DNA of 45,531 nucleotides from Halanaerobiales bacterium (GCA_022360715.1 JAKSCG010000197.1:1-45531); one strand, 5' to 3'. Positions 16,797-25,955 are shown, numbered from the stretch's first letter. The notes: generated by a model not told the origin, from the letters alone. Made by a program: numbers and translations.

Positions 16797-17704
16797 GACG
16801 ACACCTCCCCCAAAGAACGCGGTCTTGTATAGCGATCAAGCAATGGTACAGTGGTATTCATCAGTAAAATAGAATAAAGAACCCCCTCCGGATAACCCCC
16901 CCAGAGACGGATGATCATCACAATTATTCCGGCACCAATGCCAAAAATCCAGCGTCCTCTTTTAGTAATCGGTGAGGTAACCATATCGGTAGCCATATAG
17001 ATAGCTCCTAACATTAAACCACCGGCAAATAAGTGGAAAAGTGGGTCCTGCCCAAAAATAAAGCTAAAAATAAACACAGAACCGAGCATGCCCAGCGGAA
17101 TCCGCCAGTTGATATACCCCTTATAAACCAGGTAAATCCCGCCCAATAATAAAGCCAGGGCTGATGTTTCTCCCAGTGAACCACCGATATGGCCGATAAA
17201 CAGGCTCCAATAATCGGTCGTGATCCCCTTGGTAATCAGATTAAGGGGGGTAGCGGTTGTGGCCCCATCGAGCATCCAGTTGGTCATCATCACCGGATAG
17301 GCCGCCAATAAAAAGGCTCGACCGACCAGAGCAGGATTAAAGGGATTATACCCTAAACCGCCGAAGATCTGTTTACCTAAACCTATTGCCACTGCACTTC
17401 CGAGCAACACCAACCATAATGGTATGGTCGGGGGCAGGGTTAAAGCCAATAAAATTCCTGTGATAACTGCACTTCCGTCCGATATAGTTATCTTCTTGCC
17501 TCGCGCCTTTTGGAAAATATATTCGGTCAGCACCGAACCGAAAACACTAACCACAATGATCAGGAAAGCCTGAAACTTAAAAAAGTAAAGGGCAGCAATT
17601 ACAGCCGGAACAAGGGCCAGCACAACCGACCACATAATCTGACTGACGGTAGTTTCATCCCGGACATGAGGAGAAGAGGATACTACTATCTGTTGATTAT
17701 TCAT
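16793..17704 (-). CDS. rnfD: Rnf complex membrane flavoprotein subunit RnfD
   Basis: 303 residues with about nine membrane segments, homologous to NqrB. The motif LDGATTATPLNL near 145-156 is the covalent FMN site, with threonine 149 as the expected acceptor. NPFNPALVGRAF near 120-131 is a family block. RnfD is central to coupling electron flow to ion transport. Starts 19 bases after rnfC, with AAGGGGG before the ATG. Confidence 0.95.
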   Translation of the reverse strand: MNNQQIVVSSSPHVRDETTVSQIMWSVVLALVPAVIAALYFFKFQAFLIIVVSVFGSVLTEYIFQKARGKKITISDGSAVITGILLALTLPPTIPLWLVLLGSAVAIGLGKQIFGGLGYNPFNPALVGRAFLLAAYPVMMTNWMLDGATTATPLNLITKGITTDYWSLFIGHIGGSLGETSALALLLGGIYLVYKGYINWRIPLGMLGSVFIFSFIFGQDPLFHLFAGGLMLGAIYMATDMVTSPITKRGRWIFGIGAGIIVMIIRLWGGYPEGVLYSILLMNTTVPLLDRYTRPRSLGEVSS

Positions 17705-17723
17705 TTATATATCCCCCTTTGTA

Positions 17724-19046
17724 TTATGCCGTTCTCTTTCTGGCAATAATTTCTGATTTTCCTATTTTGATAAATTGCATCAATGGTCGCTTAGCCGGAC
17801 AAATATAAGAGCAGGAACCACATTCAATACAATTTAATACCTGATATTTCTCCAGTTCATTATACATCGCAAATTCAGTATAATTGGCCAGATTGACCGG
17901 CATTAAAAACTGGGGACAACCATCGACACAGCGGGCACATTTAATACAGGGTTGTGGATCAAAGTCTTCGATCTCGTCACTCTTCATGACCAGGATACCT
18001 GATGTACCCTTGACCACAGGTAGATCCAAATCAGGTTGGGCAAAACCGGTCATTGGTCCACCGAGAACTATCTTACCCGGTTGATCAACAAAACCACCGG
18101 CCTGTTCAAGCAGTTCCTCAATCGAAGTTCCAATCCGGCAAATTAAATTAACCGGCTCACTAATCCCGTTTCCGCTGATCGTTACCGAACGCTCGACCAG
18201 AGGCATCCCGGTTTTAATGGCATCAGCTATTGCCACCGCAGTTGTGACATTATTGACAACAACCCCTACATCCAGGGGTAAACCACCGGCCGGAACTTCA
18301 CGGTTGAGGATGGCTTTAATCAGCATTTTTTCGCCGCCCTGCGGGTATTTAGTTTCCAGGGTTTTAACTTCAATCCCTGCTTCTCCGGCGACCGCTGCTT
18401 CCATCTCTTTGATCGCTTCCGGTTTATTAAACTCAATCCCAATAAACCCTTGCTCCACCCCGATCGCTTTCATCAGTACTTTCAGTCCAAAAACGACATC
18501 TTCCGGACGTTCAATCATGATCCGGTGGTCAACAGTCAGATAGGGCTCACACTCAGCCCCATTTAAAATAAAGTATTCCGGCTTTTTCCCTTCGGGGACA
18601 GCAAGTTTAACATGGGTCGGAAACATCGCCCCTCCCATCCCGACAATACCTGCTTCCCGAATCATCTTTCTGATTTGATCAGGGGTTAAAGTACTTAGCT
18701 CCCCCTGTGGACCGATACTTTCGGCCAGGACATCTTCCTGATCAGCCTCAATTACAATTGCATCAACTTCCCTCCCCATCGGGTTCTTAATCGACTTAAT
18801 CTCCTTGACTACTCCGGAAACAGATGCATGGACCGGAGCTGAAACAAAACTATCGGTATCGCCAATTTTTTGTCCCAGCAAAACTCGTTCACCCTTTTTG
18901 ACCAGGGGCTTACAGCTAGCACCAATATGCTGTAGTAAAGGTATTGTCACCACCTCGGGTCGCAGGGCTTTTGTTAAGGGCTTATCCTTACTCATCTCCT
19001 TGTTACACTCCGGATGAATCCCTTGTTTAAATGTTAATACACCCAC
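17724..19046 (-). CDS. rnfC: Rnf complex NADH-binding subunit RnfC
   Basis: 440 residues from GTG 19046, giving the standard MGVLTFKQGIHPE opening. RnfC oxidises or reduces NAD at the cytoplasmic face. The NADH/FMN-binding region includes GIVGMGGAMFPTHVKL near 142-157 and EPYLTVDHR. Two [4Fe-4S] motifs, CIKCARCVDGCP and CIECGSCSYICP, lie near 367-417. First gene of rnfCDGEAB, with its own promoter upstream. Confidence 0.96.
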   Translation of the reverse strand: MGVLTFKQGIHPECNKEMSKDKPLTKALRPEVVTIPLLQHIGASCKPLVKKGERVLLGQKIGDTDSFVSAPVHASVSGVVKEIKSIKNPMGREVDAIVIEADQEDVLAESIGPQGELSTLTPDQIRKMIREAGIVGMGGAMFPTHVKLAVPEGKKPEYFILNGAECEPYLTVDHRIMIERPEDVVFGLKVLMKAIGVEQGFIGIEFNKPEAIKEMEAAVAGEAGIEVKTLETKYPQGGEKMLIKAILNREVPAGGLPLDVGVVVNNVTTAVAIADAIKTGMPLVERSVTISGNGISEPVNLICRIGTSIEELLEQAGGFVDQPGKIVLGGPMTGFAQPDLDLPVVKGTSGILVMKSDEIEDFDPQPCIKCARCVDGCPQFLMPVNLANYTEFAMYNELEKYQVLNCIECGSCSYICPAKRPLMQFIKIGKSEIIARKRTA

Positions 19047-19134
19047 TTTATGTTTTCACCCCTTAAACAAAGACTATCTAATTTAGCAAAACGGCCATTT
19101 TGCCGATAAAACAAGAAATTTGCAAGCTACAACT

Positions 19135-19163
19135 ATTATAACTTAAAAAAAGTAGGAACACAA
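19135..19163 (-). promoter_or_regulatory. Rnf operon promoter
   Basis: On the minus strand TTGTGT (19163-19158), 17 bases, then a perfect TATAAT (19140-19135). The predicted leader of about 80 nt contains a small CGGC/GCCG hairpin before the rnfC ribosome binding site AGGGGTG. Lies directly downstream of the SPOR-gene terminator. Confidence 0.75.
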
Positions 19164-19165
19164 CT

Positions 19166-19193
19166 AAAAAAAATTCCCACTATCTTTAGTGGG
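19166..19193 (-). terminator. Terminator of the folC/SPOR unit, overlapping a stop codon
   Basis: CCCACTA and TAGTGGG (19193-19176, loop of four) followed by AATTTTTTTT on the minus strand. The TAA of the SPOR gene (19188-19186) lies inside the hairpin. Confidence 0.9.
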
Positions 19194-19662
19194 TAATAAA
19201 GGCGTCATAACCATATGTTTCGATTTCTTGCTCCATCTTTTCAGCTGCTGCTTTCCCGGTCGCAACCAGTTGGACCTTATATGGAATTCCTTCGGTAATC
19301 ACTGCCTGAAAACCCTTTTTGCTTAATTCATTTTTAAGCGTCAGGGCATTATTTCTGTTCTGAAAGGCCCCGACCTGGACGACATAAACCTCACCGCGCA
19401 GCTGGTTCTCAACTAAGTCGTCTGATTCTTGATATACCTCATCTTCCGTTAGTACATATGTTTTAGCGGATTGCTCTGCACTTTCATCTTCGACCACTAA
19501 CTCTTCTTCGATCACTTTGTTTTCTGAGATCTGTTCTGATACAGGAATTCCGCCGGTTAGTAACTGTATAATCCAATTCCCCAGTAAATAGCCAACAAAT
19601 AATCCCAATAATGCTAGAAATATTACCATGATCGTTAAAGAAAGGGTACTACCCTTTTGCAT
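19186..19662 (-). CDS. SPOR domain-containing membrane protein
   Basis: 158 residues. One membrane helix (about 9-35), an acidic linker (about 42-85), and a C-terminal SPOR domain with YVVQVGAFQNRNNALTLKNE and a second half ending near YGYDAFITH. SPOR domains bind denuded glycan strands at septa. Downstream of folC with a 62-base gap; many Firmicutes carry such a protein near folC or maf. A cell-division or spore-wall role is inferred. Confidence 0.85.
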   Translation of the reverse strand: MQKGSTLSLTIMVIFLALLGLFVGYLLGNWIIQLLTGGIPVSEQISENKVIEEELVVEDESAEQSAKTYVLTEDEVYQESDDLVENQLRGEVYVVQVGAFQNRNNALTLKNELSKKGFQAVITEGIPYKVQLVATGKAAAEKMEQEIETYGYDAFITH

Positions 19663-19724
19663 ATTCGATCACTCCCTTCTTTACTACTATTATGATTATC
19701 ACTTTTATTTTATACCAGTTCTAA

Positions 19725-21053
19725 TTAGATTCCCAGGTATATTTTAGCCTCAGCAATGTTATAGAGAGAACCGGTCACAATGATCAGGTCATCCCTTCCC
19801 GCTTGCTCAATTGATGATTGCAAGGCCGCTTTGAGCGAGGGATAGAGCCGGTTATTGAGTTGATAAGAATCACTAATCGTTTGCAGTATCTCCGGTTCCA
19901 GGGCACGTTCCGAACTATTGCGGGTAAGCAACAGTTTTAGATTTTTAATCTCCCTCAACAATTTAATAATCCCATCAGCGTCTTTATCCCCCGCCAGCGA
20001 TAGGATCAACCAAATCTGTTTTCCGGTGGTAATCTCTCCGGCTAAAGACTCCAAAAGAGCCTCCATTCCCTCCCGGGTATGGGTTCCATCAAGAATAATA
20101 TGGGGATTTTCCCGGACCAACTCCATCCGCCCCGGCAAATAAGCCTCTTTTAGCCCGGCAGTTATGGCACACAGTTCAGTCGGTAATACCTTGTGCAGAC
20201 TGTTAACCGTTAGCACTGCCAGCAGGGCATTCCTGATTTGATAAAGACCGGGCAACCGGATAAACAGCTCTTGCTCGAAACCTTCAACTTTGTTTCCGGC
20301 CAGGATAAAATCTTTTGCTTGTAAGTAAAACAGCTGTCCTTGAAGTGAACTTTCTTTAACCTTGTATTGATATAGCTCATCAAGATGGAGCAACTGACAA
20401 TCCCGCTGGGCAGCCACTTCTTCAATCACTTGCCTGGCCTTTTGATCAAGCACAGCAGTTAAAACCGGCCGGCCCTTTTTGATGATCCCGGCCTTTTCCC
20501 GGGCAATAGCGGTGGTGGTATCGCCCAGGATTGCCGTATGCTCAAGACTGATACCGGTAATTAAACTGGCTAAAGGAGCAGAAACTATATTGGTAGCATC
20601 CAGTCTACCCCCTAGACCGACCTCCAATAAGACCAGATCTAAATCTTGTCGGCTAAAATAGAGGAAGGCAATTGCCGTGACTAACTCAAAATAGCTGGGT
20701 TTACCCGGGAAATTATCGCGGCTGAGCTGCTCAATCACCGGGGCAATCAATTCAATCAGTTCGGTCAATTCTTTGGTGCTGATCAATCGCCCATTTACTT
20801 CAATTCGCTCATTAAAAGCCAGTAAATGAGGGGAGGTATAAACCCCCACCCGGTATCCGGCCCGACGATAAATGTGTTTTAAAAAAGCGATGGTCGAACC
20901 CTTACCATTACTACCGGCAATATGAATGATCGGTAGTTTCTCCTGGGGGTGCCCCAAAAAATCGAGCATGGTTCTTATTCGGTCCAGGCCGGGTTTAAAT
21001 CCGCCCAGACTGCCAAATTTACTAAAACCGTTAATATAGTCATAGGGGTTCAT
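19725..21053 (-). CDS. folC: Folylpolyglutamate synthase / dihydrofolate synthase
   Basis: 442 residues. A Mur-ligase-family ATPase that adds glutamate to folates. The ATP loop HIAGSNGKGSTIAFL is near 44-58; TSPHLLAFNERIEVNG, the Mg/ATP block VLLEVGLGGRLDATN near 140-154, and EKAGIIKKGRPV follow. The C-terminal domain begins around ILDGTHTREGMEALL. Length is typical. Divergent from the PAP2-like gene. Confidence 0.95.
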   Translation of the reverse strand: MNPYDYINGFSKFGSLGGFKPGLDRIRTMLDFLGHPQEKLPIIHIAGSNGKGSTIAFLKHIYRRAGYRVGVYTSPHLLAFNERIEVNGRLISTKELTELIELIAPVIEQLSRDNFPGKPSYFELVTAIAFLYFSRQDLDLVLLEVGLGGRLDATNIVSAPLASLITGISLEHTAILGDTTTAIAREKAGIIKKGRPVLTAVLDQKARQVIEEVAAQRDCQLLHLDELYQYKVKESSLQGQLFYLQAKDFILAGNKVEGFEQELFIRLPGLYQIRNALLAVLTVNSLHKVLPTELCAITAGLKEAYLPGRMELVRENPHIILDGTHTREGMEALLESLAGEITTGKQIWLILSLAGDKDADGIIKLLREIKNLKLLLTRNSSERALEPEILQTISDSYQLNNRLYPSLKAALQSSIEQAGRDDLIIVTGSLYNIAEAKIYLGI

Positions 21054-21092
21054 CCGCGTTCTTTTCCTTTCAAATAAATTATCTAACTATAC

Positions 21093-21121
21093 TTGATTCT
21101 GAAAATAACTAGCTATATAAT
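21093..21121 (+). promoter_or_regulatory. Promoter of the yuiD-like gene
   Basis: TTGATT (21093-21098), 17-base spacer, TATAAT (21116-21121) on the plus strand, about 55 bases before the start codon. Confidence 0.75.
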
Positions 21122-21174
21122 AATTACAGTAAAATAAATCCTGTCATTCAGATCAAAAAGAAAGAGGTGTCATC

Positions 21175-21612
21175 TTGATCATCCTGGAAATCTCTCTTTT
21201 ATCCTTATTTATTGCCCAATTTATTAAAATTTTCACCAGCTCACCGCCAAATTTTAGTCGAATCCTGAGTTCAGGCGGAATGCCCAGTTCACATGCTGCC
21301 TTTGTTTCAACCCTCTCTACTTCCGTTGCCCTTAAGTACGGTTATAATTCCGATCTCTTTGCCATAGTAGTCGTCTTTTCGTTAATTGTAATCTATGATG
21401 CCGGAGGGGTTAGAAGGGCGGTCGGCGAACAGGCCAATGTTCTGAACAATCTGTTGAAAAATATTGACTTTAAAGATTTAACCCCGGACCGGGGTAAGGA
21501 AATTAAAAAGGATCTCAAGGAACTGGTCGGTCACACCCCGATCGAAGTACTGCTCGGGGCCTTACTGGGTATTAGCATTGCCCTGCTTAGTTCTAGCTAT
21601 ATTCTGTCCTGA
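21175..21612 (+). CDS. Divergent PAP2 family membrane protein (YuiD-like)
   Basis: 145 residues from TTG 21175 with AGAGGTG upstream. Matches the DUF212/divergent-PAP2 family: GGMPSSHAAFVSTLS near 35-49, IYDAGGVRRAVGEQANVLN near 79-97, and GHTPIEVLLGALLG near 120-133, corresponding to the phosphatase motifs of PAP2 enzymes. Three to four membrane helices. A lipid or prenyl phosphate phosphatase activity is inferred from the fold, not shown. Its 3' end overlaps the convergent CCA-transferase gene by 20 bases and no terminator separates them. Confidence 0.9.
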   Translation: MIILEISLLSLFIAQFIKIFTSSPPNFSRILSSGGMPSSHAAFVSTLSTSVALKYGYNSDLFAIVVVFSLIVIYDAGGVRRAVGEQANVLNNLLKNIDFKDLTPDRGKEIKKDLKELVGHTPIEVLLGALLGISIALLSSSYILS

Positions 21613-23008
21613 CCATTTTTCTGAGGTAATTAATCGCTTCCCTCTTAGTTCTAACCCTGTCCAGGGCTTGTGCCTCCTTTAACTTTTCCAGCAACCGACC
21701 TATTTGCGGTCCCTCCTCCAGGAAGAAGATCTCCTGTAATTCTTGCCCGCTCAACAACAGGGATGATCCTCGCTGCCGGATCAGTTGATATTTTTGGGCC
21801 AGTTCAATCATATAACGGCGGTAGGCCGGAATCCCTTCCTCCCTTTGGTTGAGTTCCCGCCCGGCACTTTGATCAGCCAGTGACAGTAGTAAAACCACCG
21901 GTGTTAAGTCGCCGGCCTCCCGGAAAAAACGATAGAGCCCCCGCTCAGTAAGCTGTTCAGCTAAAGAAAGGTATAAGGGACGCATATGTAAAGAAACAAG
22001 GGTCTCAACCGTTTTGATCTCCTTTTTCCCAAAGCGACATCGCTGTAAAAGTTGACGGGCTAACCGGGCTCCACTCTTCTCATGCCCGTAGTAATGCACC
22101 TGACCGTCTTTTTCCTGCCTGCTCTCCGTTTTACCGATATCGTGCAAAAAAGCCGCTATTTTAATCAGGTAAAGTAGCTTAAATGGGAATTGCGCACTTA
22201 TTAAATCACTTAATCTTTCCTGATCAGCTAATAACTGCTGCAATTTTTCCAGGACCAGGATCGTGTGAGTCCAGAGATCTTCATGATGATAGCTGTTCTG
22301 TCCGGTCTTTTTCATCACCCTGATCAGTGGTATTAAATTAGAAAACAAGGCAAACCGCTCTTCCCCCAAGCGAATTAGCTCGGCAGTATTGGGCAGAGAA
22401 AAAATCTGCACTAATTCCTGGCGGATTCTTTCGGCAGCAGGTCTGCTGCAGAGAGTTGCCTGCTGGATGATTATTTTCGCAGTCGGAAGATCAAAGTCCA
22501 GCGTCAGACTACCCTTTAATCTTAACCCCCGCCATAATCGTAACGGATCACGCTTAAATACCCCTGTGGTGACAACTCTCAAAGTCCGTTGTTGCAAGTC
22601 CGGCCACCCCGCATACGGATCAATTAAATTTGAACGGTTAATTCCGCTTACCTTAAACATTAGTAAAGTGAGGGGATAAGCCATCGCATTGACGGTAAAA
22701 TCCCTTTCCCGCAGGTCATCTTCGATCTTTTTCCCTTTCAGCTGGGTAAAATCATAACTCCCTTCCGGTTGAACCACCCGGTAAACTTTGCGTTCTTGAT
22801 CAAGAATAACCAGATGACCGGAAGTGACATCAGCAAAATAACGGGCTGTCTCTGCTACCCGCCGCTTTAAAACCAGATCAATATCATTAAACTCTTTACC
22901 CGCCAAATAATCACGAATCGCCCCACCAACGATAAAAACCTCCTGTTGATCTTGCTGACAAAATTTTAAAATTATTTTTAGGTTTGACAACTGCTCTTCC
23001 TGAAACAT
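21593..23008 (-). CDS. cca: CCA tRNA nucleotidyltransferase / poly(A) polymerase family protein with HD domain
   Basis: 471 residues. The nucleotidyltransferase core has FIVGGAIRDYLAGKEFNDID near 24-43, with the metal-binding DxD, then RDFTVNAMAYPL near 104-115. RNA-binding helices follow and an HD-type phosphohydrolase segment, AAFLHDIGK near 286-294. Such proteins add or repair the 3' CCA of tRNA; Firmicutes may split C- and A-adding roles between two paralogues, so specificity is not certain. Third gene of a unit with the FtsA-like and metallophosphoesterase genes. Confidence 0.9.
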   Translation of the reverse strand: MFQEEQLSNLKIILKFCQQDQQEVFIVGGAIRDYLAGKEFNDIDLVLKRRVAETARYFADVTSGHLVILDQERKVYRVVQPEGSYDFTQLKGKKIEDDLRERDFTVNAMAYPLTLLMFKVSGINRSNLIDPYAGWPDLQQRTLRVVTTGVFKRDPLRLWRGLRLKGSLTLDFDLPTAKIIIQQATLCSRPAAERIRQELVQIFSLPNTAELIRLGEERFALFSNLIPLIRVMKKTGQNSYHHEDLWTHTILVLEKLQQLLADQERLSDLISAQFPFKLLYLIKIAAFLHDIGKTESRQEKDGQVHYYGHEKSGARLARQLLQRCRFGKKEIKTVETLVSLHMRPLYLSLAEQLTERGLYRFFREAGDLTPVVLLLSLADQSAGRELNQREEGIPAYRRYMIELAQKYQLIRQRGSSLLLSGQELQEIFFLEEGPQIGRLLEKLKEAQALDRVRTKREAINYLRKMVRTEYS

Positions 23009-23042
23009 ATCCCCACCATCTCTAAAAGCCGGGTTATCCTAA

Positions 23043-23633
23043 TTATATTTCAATAATGTGGTATTCGTAGGCATTAACCACTTTTGTCTTATTATGCGTA
23101 ATAATTCTATTTCTCATCGCATAGGAAAGGTGTTGATGTCCATGGATAAAAAAGCGGGGTTGAAAGCGGTCAATTAAATAGAGCAAAGCTTTAGAACCGC
23201 GATGGGCATAACCTTTGCCATCATTTAAGCCATAAGCCGGATTATGGGTCAGGATAATATCAATCTTACCAATACGAAACAAACTGGGCCAGAGTTTAAC
23301 CACCTGCCACCAAAACTGACTCTCTTTATACTGAACCCCTTTCCCGTTATACCAGATCGAACCCTCCAGCCCGAGAATATTCAGCCCATGATAGTTGATA
23401 ATCCGCCCGTGGATATTCTCACAACCCAGCGGGGGGGTCTGCTCGTAGCGCTGATCATGATTACCCCGGACATAATAAAGCGGGACATTCCGGATCATCG
23501 TAACCAGAAAAGAGAGGTACCCTCCCTTCAAATCCCCCGCTGACAGGATTAAATCAATGTCCTGCCATCTTTCCGGCTCAAAATAATCATATAAGGCCGG
23601 ATGAATTTTGTCAGCAACCAGTAAAATTTTCAT
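23043..23633 (-). CDS. Calcineurin-like metallophosphoesterase
   Basis: 196 residues. Metal-site motifs in order: LLVADKIHP (a D-x-H variant, with K between), LSAGDLKGGY (GD), VRGNHDQR (GNHD) near 55-62, ILTHNPAYG and FIHGHQH near 156-162 (GHxH). A small stand-alone phosphodiesterase whose substrate cannot be told from sequence. It begins 16 bases after the FtsA-like gene stops and ends 34 bases before cca. Confidence 0.85.
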   Translation of the reverse strand: MKILLVADKIHPALYDYFEPERWQDIDLILSAGDLKGGYLSFLVTMIRNVPLYYVRGNHDQRYEQTPPLGCENIHGRIINYHGLNILGLEGSIWYNGKGVQYKESQFWWQVVKLWPSLFRIGKIDIILTHNPAYGLNDGKGYAHRGSKALLYLIDRFQPRFFIHGHQHLSYAMRNRIITHNKTKVVNAYEYHIIEI

Positions 23634-23649
23634 TTTTTACTCTCCTAGT

Positions 23650-25809
23650 TTAATTGGTCAAATAATTACTGCGGAAGGTGATATTAATGTTATCACCATT
23701 TTGGACCTCATCATCAATCAGAGAAGGTTTACCGTTAACCGTCAAAATAAAGCGGTTATTAAAGGCCGGAGTCACCTTATAATTGATATAGTCAAAAACA
23801 TTCCTGATGCTAATCGGCCGTGCCTTAAAAGTAATTTGATCACCCGGTTGAATTTGATCGTCCCCGGCTACTTCTTCCCCATTACGGTAAAGATCATATT
23901 CGGCGGGGAGCCAGAGCTTATTCCCGTTAAAGGTCACACTGAGCTTAGTGGCAACTTTATCGCTCAGGAATTCTTGCAGGATTAAGGGACCACTCTTACC
24001 CTGAATGATCTCCAGCACCAGCCCGTCAGTTAACGGTAATTGAAGGTCAACCGGTACACCCTCCTTTAAAACCAGCAGAGAGCCGGCCGGATAATAGTAA
24101 TCTTCTCCGTTGACCTGAAAACTAATCGTCCGGTTATCAACTAGCTCTAACGGGACTTGATATAAATAAGCCACGGCATCCCCGATCGTATTGATTACAT
24201 CATAGACTATATCAGCGCCATCGAGCAAGGCTGTTGCCGGTTCTACCCGCTGCCCGTTTTGAGCGATCATCGGAGCTATTGCGGTCTCTTCGCCATTAAC
24301 CGTAAATTGATAAGTCTGAAGGGGAGGGACTACATCAGCAATTACCCCGCGGGCATCTTCACCCCTCTCCCCCGGTTCAAAGTCAATACAATCCCCGGAA
24401 CTGATCAACGCCTCAATCCCTACCCTTTCCCCATTTAATAAAACTGTCCCCGGTGTACCCATTGTTCCTTTCACAATCTTGAGCTCCCGGTTTACATAGC
24501 AGGTAAGGCCCATCCCGGGTAAGCCCTGAATCTTTCGGATATCAATCTCTTCAGCCAGTAGTGCATCGGCTACCGATGGTTTATTCAGGGTAAAGAGTTG
24601 GATTTCCCGACCATTAACCTCCACATCAAGGAAATTTGCCTTATTTTTATTGAGAACAGAAGAGACAGCTATGCCAATCGGGGTATTGGCCTGGGCATTA
24701 CTGATCCCTTCGACCTGACCAAAGACATTTTTAATATCTCTATACTCTTTAATCCCGATCCTGGACCGATCAATTGCTAAGTAATTAGCAATTTCTTCTA
24801 GCAGTCCAGGGGTTAGGCTCCCTCCTCCGACACAGATCACTGCCTGGGGTGATTTCTGGTTTAGCTCTAAAATAGCCTCACTGATCTGGGAAGCCAGGCT
24901 CTGGACATTAAGCTTAATAACCTCTCTGGCTTCGGCCGGGATAACCGAAATTTCCTGACTGAGAATATTTTTCACCCTGATCGGTAATTCCTGGCCAAGG
25001 GAACACTTCAGTTCTTCCCCCGCCTGATAATCCAGCAAATAGTGTTCAGCCAGGGCTTCGGTAATTTCATCCCCGGCTACCGGTACCATGGCATAGCCGA
25101 CCATGCTTCCGGCCATAGTTACTGCAATATCAGAAGTCCCGGCCCCAATATCAACCAGTGCTACATTAAAATTAAACATATCTTTTGGAATAACTACATT
25201 AGCTACGGCAATCGGTTCCAGGGTTAGATACTCTATTTTCAAATCAGCCATCTTCGCTACTTGTAACAAAGAGTCAATGACAATCCTCGGCAGAAAAGTT
25301 GCGATCATTTTAACCTGTATTTTCTTGCCGGACTGTCCTTCCAGGTTACCAATAAAAATTCCGTCCAGCCGGTATTCAACCACACTATATCCGACAAAAT
25401 GATAGCCTTTGGCGCCGCTTTTCGTATCATTAGCAGCCAACTGGGTCTGCGCCCTTTGAACCGCACTGAAGTCAAGGCTTTGCACATCGGCACTGCTGAT
25501 GATTTTTTTATTCTCAAACTCAATTGTATTTTCCAAAACAACGGTCTTTAGGGCTCGACCGGCTGCCGCGATCGCTACTTTTTTTAAACTAACCTCCAGT
25601 TTATTTTCCAGTCGCTCCTTGACAATTTTAACCTGTTCAGCAACCTGATTAACATCATGGATCTGCCCGTCGAGCATTGATCTTTGCTGGTGTTCGATCA
25701 CAGCGGACGCCAGAATCTGAAAAGCGGAACCGTTATATTCCATGACCAAGCCAATTACTGTTCTGGTTCCAATATCTAAAATAAAGATGAGATCCCCTTG
25801 TTCTTTCAA
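23650..25809 (-). CDS. FtsA-like actin-fold protein with long C-terminal repeat region
   Basis: 719 residues from TTG 25809 with GGAGGG upstream. Residues 1-390 are an FtsA/PilM-type actin fold: FILDIGTRTVIGLV (9-22), VALVDIGAGTSDIAV (216-230), and VICVGGGSLTPGL (324-336). It is not the usual FtsA of about 420 residues: residues 395-715 hold five repeats, each with a VNG or FNG turn (398, 504, 566, 627, 691) followed some 35 to 70 residues later by a GD-type turn (471, 530, 595, 656, 705), suggestive of beta-grasp or ThiS-like units. Related proteins are annotated cell division protein FtsA in several anaerobic Firmicutes. I see no C-terminal amphipathic membrane helix. Role in division is inferred. 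Confidence 0.8.
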   Translation of the reverse strand: MKEQGDLIFILDIGTRTVIGLVMEYNGSAFQILASAVIEHQQRSMLDGQIHDVNQVAEQVKIVKERLENKLEVSLKKVAIAAAGRALKTVVLENTIEFENKKIISSADVQSLDFSAVQRAQTQLAANDTKSGAKGYHFVGYSVVEYRLDGIFIGNLEGQSGKKIQVKMIATFLPRIVIDSLLQVAKMADLKIEYLTLEPIAVANVVIPKDMFNFNVALVDIGAGTSDIAVTMAGSMVGYAMVPVAGDEITEALAEHYLLDYQAGEELKCSLGQELPIRVKNILSQEISVIPAEAREVIKLNVQSLASQISEAILELNQKSPQAVICVGGGSLTPGLLEEIANYLAIDRSRIGIKEYRDIKNVFGQVEGISNAQANTPIGIAVSSVLNKNKANFLDVEVNGREIQLFTLNKPSVADALLAEEIDIRKIQGLPGMGLTCYVNRELKIVKGTMGTPGTVLLNGERVGIEALISSGDCIDFEPGERGEDARGVIADVVPPLQTYQFTVNGEETAIAPMIAQNGQRVEPATALLDGADIVYDVINTIGDAVAYLYQVPLELVDNRTISFQVNGEDYYYPAGSLLVLKEGVPVDLQLPLTDGLVLEIIQGKSGPLILQEFLSDKVATKLSVTFNGNKLWLPAEYDLYRNGEEVAGDDQIQPGDQITFKARPISIRNVFDYINYKVTPAFNNRFILTVNGKPSLIDDEVQNGDNINITFRSNYLTN

Positions 25810-25927
25810 AATAATTCCCTCCTGGAAATAGGTGTTATCTACATAATTCTACTTATCTAATAAATATCCTTCCTGGTCCTTATCTTTGGAAAACCAGGGG
25901 CGGTTTTTCGGGAGATATTAGCACAAT

Positions 25928-25955
25928 TTGACAATTAAAACATAAAATATAATAA
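25928..25955 (+). promoter_or_regulatory. Probable promoter of the 107-residue unknown gene
   Basis: TTGACA (25928-25933) with TAATAA (25950-25955) at 16 bases; TATAAT (25948-25953) overlaps it but at only 14 bases. It lies some 25 bases before the start codon. Confidence 0.5.

Noticed and set aside
19047..19134. Riboswitch in the rnfC leader
   Set aside because: Only a short CGGC/GCCG hairpin is seen; the leader is too short and lacks any riboswitch pattern I recognise.
25864..25920. Small inverted repeats in the gap between the FtsA-like and 107-residue genes
   Set aside because: Stems such as CCTGGT/ACCAGG are short and lack T-runs or promoter overlap; no role can be argued.
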